Shown here in pieces: positions 1 through 6,890 of a stretch of DNA of 16,691 bases. This DNA comes from an uncultured Veillonella sp. (GTDB lineage: Bacteria; Bacillota; Negativicutes; Veillonellales; Veillonellaceae): assembly GCA_937930265.1 (NCBI GenBank), contig CALGLI010000356.1, positions 1-16,691 on the forward strand, in the 5' to 3' direction. Each line of letters begins with the position of its first letter. Position 1 is the first letter of the stretch. The notes below the pieces were generated by a model. That model saw only the letters and a list, made by a program, of their open reading frames with translations, did no database searches and was not told the DNA's origin. Position numbers and translations under genes: made by a program.

Positions 1-1244
1 CAAGTGCATTTGGGAGTGAGAAAGAAACGAGGAGCTACAGAGCCAGTGCTCAGCAGGGTGATCCATTTCTTGGGCTCAGAAGCAGTAAAGCCGTGCACTT
101 TTGCCAATGTCATGATGCGGTCGCGTAGGTGGGCTAATTGACTCATGGTCAAGCTACGAACGGAGATAAGGATGTCTAATTGTGTATCATGATCTTCGAC
201 GATAGCGATATTGTTACTGGTATCTACTAATCCTTCCAGTTTTTTACTCATACCAAATACACCATGCGGCGCTAAGTACAAGAATTGCAAGAACGCTTGT
301 GCTTGTGTATCTGCGTAGATCGTAGCAGGTGTGTCACAAGGCGTGATTTTCACTTGTAGATTTGGATCTTGTGGAGATAATTCGTGACGAATAATCTCTG
401 CATTGGCTTGGATATGAGCCAGTAGTATCTCCGTATCAGAAGGTTTACAAAGAATAGTGGCCTCTGCAAAGCGAGGAATGGCATTATGTTTAGAGCCCCC
501 TGTAAAATGGCTCACAGAAATAGGGGATTCTTGTTGTGCTTCCATTAATAAGCGAGCTAGGATTGTTATAGCATTCCCCAACTGTTCACCAATTTCAATG
601 CCAGAGTGACCGCCGTGTAAGCCGTCTACTGTGATGTGAAATGCGCTTAATCCCTCTGGTGTAGATACGGGGTTTGTTGGTAATGTAAGGTCCAAACGAC
701 AGCCACCAGCACAGGCTACGATAAATTCATGCTCTTGCTCTGTATCGATATTGAGCAAATATTGTCCGTGTAGTCGGTCACCTTTCACTGCCATAGCACC
801 ATTCATACCTGTTTCTTCGTTCGTAGTAAATAGGCATTCTAAAGGTCCATGAGGGATGGTCGGATCATCTAGGACAGCCAGTGCCATCGCCACGGCAATG
901 CCATTATCGGCACCTAGAGTCGTTTCGTTGGCGTGTAACCATTCGCTCTCCTCGATTAGCTCAATAGGGTCCTTGGAAAAATCGTGAGTGGATGTATCAG
1001 ATTTTTCTGCTACCATGTCGATATGACCTTGTAAAATGATAGGTGGATGATGTTCATACCCCGCAGTTGCATTCGATCGGATGATTACGTTTAATTCTTC
1101 GTCTTGTTCGGCCTCTAAACCTCTATCCTTAGCAAATTGCATTAGAAAATCGCTAATGCCTTGTTCATTGCCAGACTCACGAGGAATCTGACTGATTTCA
1201 TGGAACCAGTGTAATACACTAGCAGTATACTTAGTATGTGTCAT
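1..1244 (-). CDS. pepD: Aminoacyl-histidine dipeptidase (PepD, M20 family), C-terminus off the window
   Basis: A cytosolic zinc dipeptidase that cleaves Xaa-His and related dipeptides. The frame is open from ATG at 1244 to the window edge, giving 414 residues of an expected ~480-490. Visible motifs are GHIDMV (H74, D76), LGADNG (D113), NEETG (E143-E144), NIDTE (D167) and HNAIPR near 253. H74, D113, E144 and D167 keep the spacing of the metal ligands H80, D119, E150 and D173 that I recall for Vibrio alginolyticus PepD, and E143 would be the general base. The last ligand, near residue 455, lies outside the window. An AGAAAGG ribosome site precedes the start, and a good promoter lies at 1287-1315. 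The gene is divergent from the asparaginase gene. The family call is firm; substrate range is inferred. Confidence 0.93.
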   Translation of the reverse strand, partial: MTHTKYTASVLHWFHEISQIPRESGNEQGISDFLMQFAKDRGLEAEQDEELNVIIRSNATAGYEHHPPIILQGHIDMVAEKSDTSTHDFSKDPIELIEESEWLHANETTLGADNGIAVAMALAVLDDPTIPHGPLECLFTTNEETGMNGAMAVKGDRLHGQYLLNIDTEQEHEFIVACAGGCRLDLTLPTNPVSTPEGLSAFHITVDGLHGGHSGIEIGEQLGNAITILARLLMEAQQESPISVSHFTGGSKHNAIPRFAEATILCKPSDTEILLAHIQANAEIIRHELSPQDPNLQVKITPCDTPATIYADTQAQAFLQFLYLAPHGVFGMSKKLEGLVDTSNNIAIVEDHDTQLDILISVRSLTMSQLAHLRDRIMTLAKVHGFTASEPKKWITLLSTGSVAPRFFLTPKCT

Positions 1245-1286
1245 AATTGTACCTTTCTAATTATGGATGAAATATTCAATACATTA

Positions 1287-1315
1287 ACTATACTCCTTTC
1301 ATCGTAAGGGGTCAA
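1287..1315 (-). promoter_or_regulatory. Promoter of pepD
   Basis: On the minus strand TTGACC (1315-1310) and TATAGT (1292-1287) are separated by 17 nt. Transcription would start near 1280, giving a leader of about 36 nt. The sequence shows no obvious operator or riboswitch in it. Confidence 0.7.
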
Positions 1316-1356
1316 TATATAGGGAGTAGGGTACTTTCAGAAATGATATTTTCCTA

Positions 1357-1386
1357 GTGAAAGTGTATGCGTAGGAATGCTATAAT
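1357..1386 (+). promoter_or_regulatory. Promoter of the asparaginase gene
   Basis: A consensus TATAAT (1381-1386) is preceded at 18 nt by GTGAAA (1357-1362), a 4/6 match to the -35 box. The ribosome site AAAGGAGG (1402-1409) follows, 7 nt before the ATG at 1417, so the leader is very short. Confidence 0.6.
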
Positions 1387-1416
1387 ACAAGTAATGATTG
1401 TAAAGGAGGTTACCAC

Positions 1417-2394
1417 ATGAAGGATACAAAGATTATGATAATAGGCACAGGAGGCACCATTGCAGGCACAGGAAATGGGTCTAGTGCTTTAACGGAATAT
1501 AGGGCGGGGGCCATAGGCGTAGACAATTTGATGCAGGCTGTGCCAGCATTGGATGAGTATGGACCCTTTGAAAGTGTGCAATTCTCTAATATAGATAGTT
1601 CTGAAATGAGTCCCTATCGTTGGGTACGGTTAGCACTACTTGTAAATGAAGTGGCTGCGCGAGATGATGTGGGTGGCATTGTCATTACCCATGGCACGGA
1701 TACAATGGAAGAAACTGCGTATTTCTTGCACCTGACGGTGCATACGAAGAAACCGGTTGTGATGACTGGTTCCATGCGTCCTGCGACAGCACTTAGTGCA
1801 GATGGTCCTGTAAATTTATTGCAAGCAGTGCAAGTAGCACGTAGTGAAAGTGCTTGGAATCAAGGAGTATTAGTGGTCATGAATGGCTACATAGATAGTG
1901 CCAGAGAGGTGGCAAAGCTACACACTACCGATGTGGCTACCTTTGGAAATGCCCAATTAGGTCATGTGGGTTGCGTGCAAAATGGAATGGCTTATTTTTA
2001 CTATACGCCGTGTCGTAAGCATACGAGTAACAGCGAATTTATTTTACGTGAGGAAGTGGAATTGCCATCCGTAGGGATTGTGAATCTCTATGGGGGCATG
2101 GATGCAGAACTACTCACTATGGTAGCAAGTCGATCACAAGGGTTGATTGTGGGAGGTTTTGGCCATGGTACCTTACCACAGGGCGTACGAGATACACTCA
2201 AAACAATTACCATTCCCAAAGTGCGGTCATCCCGCATTGGAAATGGTATTGTATCGAGCAATTCATCAGATGTGAAAGAGGGATTAATCGTTAGTGATTC
2301 CTTGTCACCTGTGAAAGCCAGAATTTTATTGATGTTGGCGTTACAACAAGAACGAAGTCGAGAAGACTTAGAGCGGATATTTGATATGTATTAA
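1417..2394 (+). CDS. ansA: L-asparaginase
   Basis: Hydrolyses L-asparagine to aspartate and ammonia. The 325-residue length fits bacterial asparaginases. Both signature blocks are present: TGGTIAG, with nucleophile T14, and HGTDTMEET, with T94-D95. K167 in SAREVAK corresponds to the catalytic lysine (K162 of the E. coli type II enzyme), and GSMRP follows at 118-122. The protein starts directly with MKDTKIMIIG and has no signal peptide, so it should act in the cytoplasm even though the HGTDTMEET and TTDVATF blocks resemble the exported type II enzyme. The start is supported by a perfect AAAGGAGG site. It is transcribed alone and converges on cbiZ. Gene symbol ansA is used for a cytosolic enzyme; the subtype is not certain. 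Confidence 0.93.
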   Translation: MKDTKIMIIGTGGTIAGTGNGSSALTEYRAGAIGVDNLMQAVPALDEYGPFESVQFSNIDSSEMSPYRWVRLALLVNEVAARDDVGGIVITHGTDTMEETAYFLHLTVHTKKPVVMTGSMRPATALSADGPVNLLQAVQVARSESAWNQGVLVVMNGYIDSAREVAKLHTTDVATFGNAQLGHVGCVQNGMAYFYYTPCRKHTSNSEFILREEVELPSVGIVNLYGGMDAELLTMVASRSQGLIVGGFGHGTLPQGVRDTLKTITIPKVRSSRIGNGIVSSNSSDVKEGLIVSDSLSPVKARILLMLALQQERSREDLERIFDMY

Positions 2395-2453
2395 CGAATC
2401 TTGTACTAGCTTATGCAACATATATTGAATGTATGCAATATAGGATAAAGAAA

Positions 2454-2515
2454 ACAAGCAACATATTCCTTTAGGAAAGTATCTCATACTATTCGTTCAG
2501 GAGCATGTTGCTTGT
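2454..2515. terminator. Nested hairpin between convergent asparaginase and cbiZ genes
   Basis: An 11-bp perfect stem, ACAAGCAACAT (2454-2464) with ATGTTGCTTGT (2505-2515), encloses an inner AGTAT/ATACT hairpin. On the minus strand it is followed by TTTTCTTT, a good terminator for cbiZ-direction transcripts; the plus-strand tail is only weakly T-rich. The flank ACATATTCCT...AGGAGCATGT resembles the hairpins at 14692 and 15892. Confidence 0.6.
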
Positions 2516-2580
2516 CTCTGTTTGTATCATATAGTAAATAACATAGAATGCAAGAAAAATAATACTTATAATTGTACTTC

Positions 2581-3315
2581 TTAGGTATCTAATGTATCTG
2601 CATTCTCTAATGCTGTTTCTATAGCACTTCGTACGGCTTTCGCTAAGGTATCGCCAAACTGAGAGAATGTGCCTGAGTCTGTAAGGAGTTCTCCGTTCGG
2701 GTCGATGGTCATAATGACGCCGTCTGTAGATGTGCCTGTCGCAGGTTGTCCCGATATAATACTAGTAATCCCCTTCGATTGGAGTGCGACGGTTTTAGCT
2801 TCCGTTATAGTTAGCAATGATTTTGTGAGAGCCCCATCGGTGAGGGCGCAATTGGTAAATACTAATAGGTTGATGGTGCCACCAGCATGGAAGGCACCAT
2901 CTTTTTCGTAGTACGTATAGCCATCACCTGCTCGATGTGCTGTTTTTTCAACACCTGCTGTAGCAATGACTTCTACGATGATAGTTCCTTCTTGGAGGCA
3001 TACATAGGCATGTCGATTCATAGAGGCGCTAGTCAATAAGGCAGTACAAAAATGGATCGGTAAGTCTAACTGTACACATTCTTTGGCTAAATACGCAGAC
3101 GTGGATCCACCAGGTAATTCACTTTCATCATTGACGAAAAAAGTGAGTTGTTGGTTGCGTACAGCCATGACATGATGCAAGCCACCGTTGAAAGGACTTG
3201 TGCTGATGGCATAATAGGGCATGTCATAGGTCACAGTGATGGCAGAATTGTGTATATCGACATAGCCACCACTACGTAGTGTAGTAGGGGCAAGATATGG
3301 GTTTTGAGTTGTCAT
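2581..3315 (-). CDS. cbiZ: Adenosylcobinamide amidohydrolase (CbiZ)
   Basis: Removes the aminopropanol side chain of adenosylcobinamide to give adenosylcobyric acid, which re-enters cobalamin synthesis; this is the archaeal-type salvage route also found in some bacteria. The 244-residue protein carries conserved CbiZ blocks: NGGLHH (43-48), TSASMNRHAYV (95-105), GGTINLL (145-151), GALTKSLLTITEAKT (161-175) and ATGTSTDG (192-199). ATG 3315 is preceded by AGGAGGA at 3325-3319, close but adequate. No other cobalamin gene is in the window, so it works apart from a cob cluster here. It is separated by 85 bp from the WYL gene upstream on the same strand and might be co-transcribed with it. Assignment is from recalled family motifs. 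Confidence 0.87.
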   Translation of the reverse strand: MTTQNPYLAPTTLRSGGYVDIHNSAITVTYDMPYYAISTSPFNGGLHHVMAVRNQQLTFFVNDESELPGGSTSAYLAKECVQLDLPIHFCTALLTSASMNRHAYVCLQEGTIIVEVIATAGVEKTAHRAGDGYTYYEKDGAFHAGGTINLLVFTNCALTDGALTKSLLTITEAKTVALQSKGITSIISGQPATGTSTDGVIMTIDPNGELLTDSGTFSQFGDTLAKAVRSAIETALENADTLDT

Positions 3316-3400
3316 GAATCCTCCTATGGTTGAATCTATGGTTAGGGTTGCTACGTAGCTCCCTACGAATGTAGTATGGGTACTCTAATCTGGATGTAGG

Positions 3401-4465
3401 CTAGCTCCATCTTTCTAGGAATGTGGTGAAGTGTTGTAGAACTCGATCCCGTATGGATATTGGGTCCAAGACCGTCACCATAGCGCTGAGGGCGAGTATA
3501 TTTTGATATATATCATCCTCGTCGAATGAATAATAGGTGATATTTAGATGATAGGTATGATCTTGTAATTCATCTTCGTCATCGAGTATGGTTTCTACTA
3601 GGGTAGTTTCCTTTGTGTAATCGGCAAATAGATGATAGGCCCGCTCTAGGGCATTTTTATCGTTAGTTACACGTAGTTTGAGGGTGAGGGCATCCTTTTC
3701 GAGTAACTCTGCGAGTATGGTGTAACGGTTGGATACAGGTTTGTCTTCGCGAAGGTAGATGTTTTGTATATCTTTCACAGGGACATAGATGTATTTGCTT
3801 TCATCGAGCAATCCTAACAGATGATAGTCCTCGGTGTTTGCAAAGTATCGCAAATGACAAGGAGTTACCATATGGTTACCATCTGTGGTAGCTATTTCTA
3901 CCGTATGCGACCCTTCTATAATGGTACGGAACAATGTATGCGTTATTTCTAACGTATGGGCATCGATTTGCGTTGCTGGTCGAGTAGATTGATAGTTCTC
4001 TAGGATCGTTTTGAACGTATGATGAAAGGGATGTCGTTTCATAGCAGCATCTAGTTTATCTCGTACGGGTTGTGATAGGAATGGGAATATTCGTTCATCG
4101 TGGATGAGCAAATACAGTGCTAGGACCTCACGGTCTGTGAATAGATAGGGATCTGGCATGTGTGGAATAAAATAAGGTTGTACTTTTCCTGCTTCAGTAC
4201 TAGGGTGAAAGAATAACTCAATTATTTTTTCTACTATGTCCTCAGCACTGCCATTGTCCATTGTATGTTGATAGTCCTGTAGTAACCAAGCAGTGATTTC
4301 TTGAGGGTCTAAATGATTATATTCTACTTTTAAATCATCACAATTCAAACGATCTTCATAAATGAAATGGAGAAGTTGAATGAACCGGATATAATAAAAT
4401 GTATAGGCACCGACTGAGGCGTGGTCTGGATTCGTATAGGATTGAAGAAATGGATTAGGATTCAT
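3401..4465 (-). CDS. WYL-domain protein, probable ligand- or nucleic-acid-sensing regulator
   Basis: The 354-residue protein has a WYL-like segment at about 176-242: a TPCHLRYFANTEDYHLLGLL block, where the WYL triad position is diverged, followed by VPVKDIQNIYL. WYL domains bind nucleic acids or nucleotide-like ligands in transcription factors and some defence proteins. No classical helix-turn-helix is obvious at the N-terminus, whose ~160 residues are mostly predicted helix. The C-terminus (SIRDRVLQHFTTFLERW) resembles the usual end of WYL proteins. The start codon lies inside the upstream gene with an 11-bp overlap, and AAGGAG is about 15 nt upstream, so translation is probably coupled. Its target is unknown; the divergent micro-ORF array is a candidate. 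Confidence 0.65.
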   Translation of the reverse strand: MNPNPFLQSYTNPDHASVGAYTFYYIRFIQLLHFIYEDRLNCDDLKVEYNHLDPQEITAWLLQDYQHTMDNGSAEDIVEKIIELFFHPSTEAGKVQPYFIPHMPDPYLFTDREVLALYLLIHDERIFPFLSQPVRDKLDAAMKRHPFHHTFKTILENYQSTRPATQIDAHTLEITHTLFRTIIEGSHTVEIATTDGNHMVTPCHLRYFANTEDYHLLGLLDESKYIYVPVKDIQNIYLREDKPVSNRYTILAELLEKDALTLKLRVTNDKNALERAYHLFADYTKETTLVETILDDEDELQDHTYHLNITYYSFDEDDIYQNILALSAMVTVLDPISIRDRVLQHFTTFLERWS

Positions 4466-5948
4466 AATGGGATACGATACTCCTTACTCTAGTTAATACC
4501 AGGTCTTGTAATGTTTTGATAGGGTCTCTTTGTAAGTCCTCTTCTGTGAGGGGATCTCCCGTGGAGGTGGCAAAATGAAGATAGGGTCCCCATTGATAGA
4601 GCAATGGTAATACCGCAGAAGGCTCTAGGTAGGTGACTTTCACGAGAAATGGACAACCTTCTGTTGAAACTTCGTGCATGCAATCAATGGATAGACGCTT
4701 CGTACGAAATTGATGTAAGGCTTGTTGTAATTCCATCCCGTTGTAGGGGGAGGAATGAAATGCGAAGTACACCGTATAGGTAGTAGGTGCTTTAGTCTGC
4801 TTTCGTGAATGCGGTGTAGATGGGTATAAGTCGATGTGATGTACGGCATCTAATGAAATTGGTGCCATAGGCCGACCATGCTTGCTGGTGCTGTATATGT
4901 ATTCTCTAGAATCATTTCGATGTTCTTCGAGGTTATCTATGTGCACAATCGTTTTAGTGGTGTGTAATTTGGAAGTGGATTTAGGATTGCTCCGATCAAT
5001 AGTTGTTACCGTGGTCCATGTATTCATGCCGGCTAAGGAAGACAATCGTTTGTCATCAAGTAGTGTTTTGAAAGGAGGCACTTGGCGCACCAAGATAGGG
5101 GAAGGTACTTGTGGCGTTTGCCCAGAATTGATATCACTGAGGATATCTTCCGGCGCATCATCGTCTAAACTTCTTAAGGATAATTTAAACTGTACATAAT
5201 GAGCATAGGATGATATAGGAGATAGATATTTTTGAAAGTCTAAGGCATAGACTAATTCTTTCCTCTCTTCTTCGGTGAGATTGGATTCACTGATTGGGTT
5301 AGGTGTGATGTGGAGTGCATCTTCGATGGTAGAATGAGGAGCGATCACGCCCATGGCTTGGAGCATATGGAAGGCACTATCAAAGAGTTGAGTGCTATTA
5401 ATCATGGACTCGTTGCTCGCATCTTGAGCTAGCAGTATATCTTGGTGAATAGATGTTAAGTACCGTCTTAGTTTTTTGGTTGTTAATACGGCTTCATCCT
5501 TGTTGGTGGTATCTAAATGGCTGGCATAATATGACAAGGGGTATTGTAAGCCATTTTGATAGGTATTCATAGCAGCATCATCTTCACCAACATCTTTTGT
5601 GGCTATTAGATGGTATAACAATAGACTGCGACGAAGGTCTGTAGGCAACATTTTACGTACTGCATGAGCAAAGGCTAAGGGATTTAGGTTGTACGGTGAA
5701 TAGCTTAGACCAGGCAATGTTAATAACTTAGCACGACCATAGGAAAACTCGTACAGTGATTGTGGAGATAAGGCGTCCATGAAAAAATGAGCTTGCTTTG
5801 TTTTCTCTTGATAAGAAGTACCTTTAAAAGGATGAAAATCTTTATCGGCACTTTTATACACACCACCTTTAGCGATTAAATCTAAGAATCGGTAAAAGCG
5901 GGATTCTGTTTCATCGCTAGTAGCAAAAAAATTTGTGTTCCCTCCCAT
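4455..5948 (-). CDS. Large WYL-like partner protein
   Basis: A 497-residue protein translated just before the WYL-domain gene, with which it overlaps. I do not recognise the N-terminal ~350 residues. The end of the protein (VTYLEPSAVLPLLYQWGPYLHF, then DPLTEEDLQRDPIKTLQDLV) has the look of the WYL C-terminal extension, and a YIYSTSKHGRPMAPISLDAVHHIDLYP block before it resembles a degenerate WYL fold. The start is placed at ATG 5948, which has AAAGGAG at 5960-5954 with 5-nt spacing. An in-frame TTG at 5963 would add five residues but would place that ribosome site inside the coding region. Two adjacent WYL-type genes suggest a heteromeric regulator. Function is not established. Confidence 0.55.
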   Translation of the reverse strand: MGGNTNFFATSDETESRFYRFLDLIAKGGVYKSADKDFHPFKGTSYQEKTKQAHFFMDALSPQSLYEFSYGRAKLLTLPGLSYSPYNLNPLAFAHAVRKMLPTDLRRSLLLYHLIATKDVGEDDAAMNTYQNGLQYPLSYYASHLDTTNKDEAVLTTKKLRRYLTSIHQDILLAQDASNESMINSTQLFDSAFHMLQAMGVIAPHSTIEDALHITPNPISESNLTEEERKELVYALDFQKYLSPISSYAHYVQFKLSLRSLDDDAPEDILSDINSGQTPQVPSPILVRQVPPFKTLLDDKRLSSLAGMNTWTTVTTIDRSNPKSTSKLHTTKTIVHIDNLEEHRNDSREYIYSTSKHGRPMAPISLDAVHHIDLYPSTPHSRKQTKAPTTYTVYFAFHSSPYNGMELQQALHQFRTKRLSIDCMHEVSTEGCPFLVKVTYLEPSAVLPLLYQWGPYLHFATSTGDPLTEEDLQRDPIKTLQDLVLTRVRSIVSHYES

Positions 5949-6037
5949 GTGAGCTCCTTTCAATATATCTGTAGGTAATGAGGAATAGTGTCCGTCAGCA
6001 TATAGTTATAGTACCATAAAACGGAACATAGGGGATA

Positions 6038-6102
6038 TTGATTTTAGTATATTTTATATATCAATGGATAATATAGTAACTATCGGGACTTTTATAAAAA
6101 GT
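6038..6102. promoter_or_regulatory. AT-rich inverted repeats between the WYL genes and the micro-ORF array
   Basis: ACTTTT-ATA-AAAAGT (6088-6102) is a perfect 6-bp inverted repeat with a 3-nt spacer. TTGAT and ATCAA (6038-6042, 6060-6064) bracket an AT-rich stretch just before it. Both sit in the divergent control region, so they could be operator sites; no convincing -35/-10 pair for the array was found, although TATACT occurs at 6119-6124. Confidence 0.3.
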
Positions 6103-6158
6103 AAGATTTGAGATGAAGTATACTATGTTCACGAGGTAAGACGAAAGGAGCTGAGAAC

Positions 6159-6188
6159 ATGGAATTAGAAGTATACATAGAATGGTAA
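6159..6188 (+). CDS. Micro-ORF 1, peptide MELEVYIEW
   Basis: A nine-residue acidic/aromatic peptide with AAAGGAG 8 nt upstream of ATG and a TAA stop. It is the first of three nucleotide-identical reading frames in the 70-bp array. No signal sequence or known family is recognisable. It could be a peptide product, a precursor for modification, or a translated leader whose translation rather than product matters. Confidence 0.5.
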   Translation: MELEVYIEW

Positions 6189-6228
6189 GAAGTGTGGAGT
6201 GGTGATATAGATGGAAGGAGATGAGAAC

Positions 6229-6258
6229 ATGGAATTAGAAGTATACATAGAATGGTAA
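6229..6258 (+). CDS. Micro-ORF 2, peptide MELEVYIEW
   Basis: Identical in sequence to micro-ORF 1 and exactly 70 bp downstream, with GAAGGAG 8 nt before the ATG. An in-frame ATG at 6211 could extend it by six residues, but that would put the ribosome site inside the frame, so the shorter form is preferred. Confidence 0.5.
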   Translation: MELEVYIEW

Positions 6259-6298
6259 GAAGTGTGGAGTGGTGATATAGGTGAAAGGAGATGAGAAC

Positions 6299-6328
6299 AT
6301 GGAATTAGAAGTATACATAGAATGGTAA
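6299..6328 (+). CDS. Micro-ORF 3, peptide MELEVYIEW
   Basis: Third identical copy, again 70 bp on, with AAAGGAG 8 nt before ATG. The spacer after it carries a few substitutions (GTGTGATGATATAG), showing that the units are not all products of one very recent duplication. Confidence 0.5.
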   Translation: MELEVYIEW

Positions 6329-6368
6329 GAAGTGTGGTGTGATGATATAGATGGAAGGAGATGAGAAT

Positions 6369-6404
6369 ATGGATTTTGAAATAGATGTATATATAGAGTG
6401 GTAA
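6369..6404 (+). CDS. Micro-ORF 4, diverged peptide MDFEIDVYIEW
   Basis: An 11-residue variant of the repeated peptide. The C-terminal VYIEW is kept although two of its codons differ at the third base from copies 1-3 (TAT for TAC, GAG for GAA). The acidic N-terminal part is changed and two codons longer. GAAGGAG lies 8 nt upstream. This pattern suggests that the C-terminal five residues are under selection. Confidence 0.5.
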   Translation: MDFEIDVYIEW

Positions 6405-6441
6405 GATAGATGGGTAGTGATATAGCGAAGGAGATGATAAG

Positions 6442-6471
6442 ATGAGCTTGTATGTATTGTTAGTGTTGTAA
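6442..6471 (+). CDS. Micro-ORF 5, hydrophobic peptide MSLYVLLVL
   Basis: Nine codons, in the position of a fifth repeat unit: the leader GTGATATAGCGAAGGAGATGA matches the other units but the peptide is hydrophobic and unrelated except for the YV pair. AAGGAG is 8 nt upstream of ATG. Coding status is less sure than for units 1-4. Confidence 0.35.
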   Translation: MSLYVLLVL

Positions 6472-6522
6472 TAGTAAAAGTAAGAAGTATAAGAAATGTG
6501 TGTAGTAAAAAGGAGAAATACT

Positions 6523-6657
6523 ATGTTAGAAATGCAATATGTATGTGAACCATGGTTTGTACAAGATGAGGAAGGATATTGGGTAGAATTGTTAGATGAT
6601 GGATATTGGGTAGAATTGTTAGATGATGGATATTGGGAAGGTGTTGTAGAGGTGTAA
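6523..6657 (+). CDS. Small ORF 6, 44-residue Tyr/Trp-rich acidic repeat peptide
   Basis: Starts MLEMQYVCEPWFVQ and continues with GYWVELLDD twice and a third GYW before ending EGVVEV. The duplicated stretch is an exact 27-nt, in-frame repeat, which keeps the reading frame intact. AAAAAGGAG lies 7 nt upstream of the chosen ATG; an in-frame ATG at 6496 is possible but lacks a good site. Strongly acidic, with one cysteine. There is no signal peptide, membrane segment or family I recognise. It may be a precursor peptide with a repeated core, but no modifying enzyme is present in the window. Confidence 0.6.
   Translation: MLEMQYVCEPWFVQDEEGYWVELLDDGYWVELLDDGYWEGVVEV
6574..6627 (+). repeat. Exact 27-nt in-frame tandem duplication in small ORF 6
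   Basis: The 27-nt unit at 6574-6600 is repeated exactly at 6601-6627, and the first 10 nt (GGATATTGGG) start a third copy at 6628. Each unit encodes GYWVELLDD. Confidence 0.93.
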
Positions 6658-6706
6658 GTATTAAGTAAAGTATATTGTTGATAATGTGAATATAAAGGAG
6701 GATGTC

Positions 6707-6757
6707 ATGTATATAGACGTATTTGCTTCGGCAGAAGTGTATGACCCATGTGTGTAA
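6707..6757 (+). CDS. Micro-ORF 7, peptide MYIDVFASAEVYDPCV
   Basis: Sixteen residues with a very strong AAAGGAGG site 5 nt upstream and a TAA stop. The C-terminal EVYDPCV echoes the EVYIEW of the repeated peptides and the YVCEPW of small ORF 6, and it carries a cysteine one residue from the end. It is the last micro-ORF before the terminator at 6818. No known family is recognised. Confidence 0.5.
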   Translation: MYIDVFASAEVYDPCV

Positions 6758-6817
6758 GCTAGTAGAATAGGAAAGTAGAGATATGTATGGAGTATAAAGG
6801 AAAGAGTCGAACTAGAT

Positions 6818-6854
6818 AGCTCGTTACCAGAATGGCGGTAACGGGCTTTTTTTT
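6818..6854 (+). terminator. Intrinsic terminator of the micro-ORF transcript
   Basis: AGCTCGTTACC (6818-6828) pairs with GGTAACGGGCT (6837-6847) over 11 bp with one G-U pair and an 8-nt loop, followed by an eight-T run. It separates the micro-ORF array from the yfbR-like gene. Confidence 0.92.
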
Positions 6855-6890
6855 GTATAATGAATATATTGGATTAAGGAGGCGTGTACC

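Larger units (their letters stand above)
6145..6441 (+). repeat. 70-bp tandem repeat: ribosome site plus micro-ORF, four units and a fifth leader
   Basis: AAGGAG sites at 6145, 6215, 6285 and 6355 and start codons at 6159, 6229, 6299 and 6369 are spaced by exactly 70 bp. A diverged fifth unit has AAGGAG at 6428 and ATG at 6442. Each unit is AAGGAG-(A/C)TGAGAA(C/T)-ATG-ORF-TAA and a spacer ending GTGATATAG or GATGATATAG. Seventy is not a multiple of three, so no long frame runs through; each unit is a self-contained translation cassette. Confidence 0.92.

Noticed and set aside
5949..5963. TTG start extending the large WYL-like gene to 5963
   Set aside because: The ribosome site AAAGGAG would then lie inside the coding region; ATG 5948 has that site at ideal spacing.
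6145..6441. CRISPR array
   Set aside because: The 70-bp units are contiguous and almost wholly identical, without unique spacers, and each carries a ribosome site and reading frame; no cas genes are nearby.
6496..6522. Upstream in-frame ATG for small ORF 6
   Set aside because: It lacks a ribosome site, while ATG 6523 has AAAAAGGAG at good spacing.
6783..6797. Additional four-codon ORF (MYGV) after the array
   Set aside because: Too short and without a proper ribosome site.
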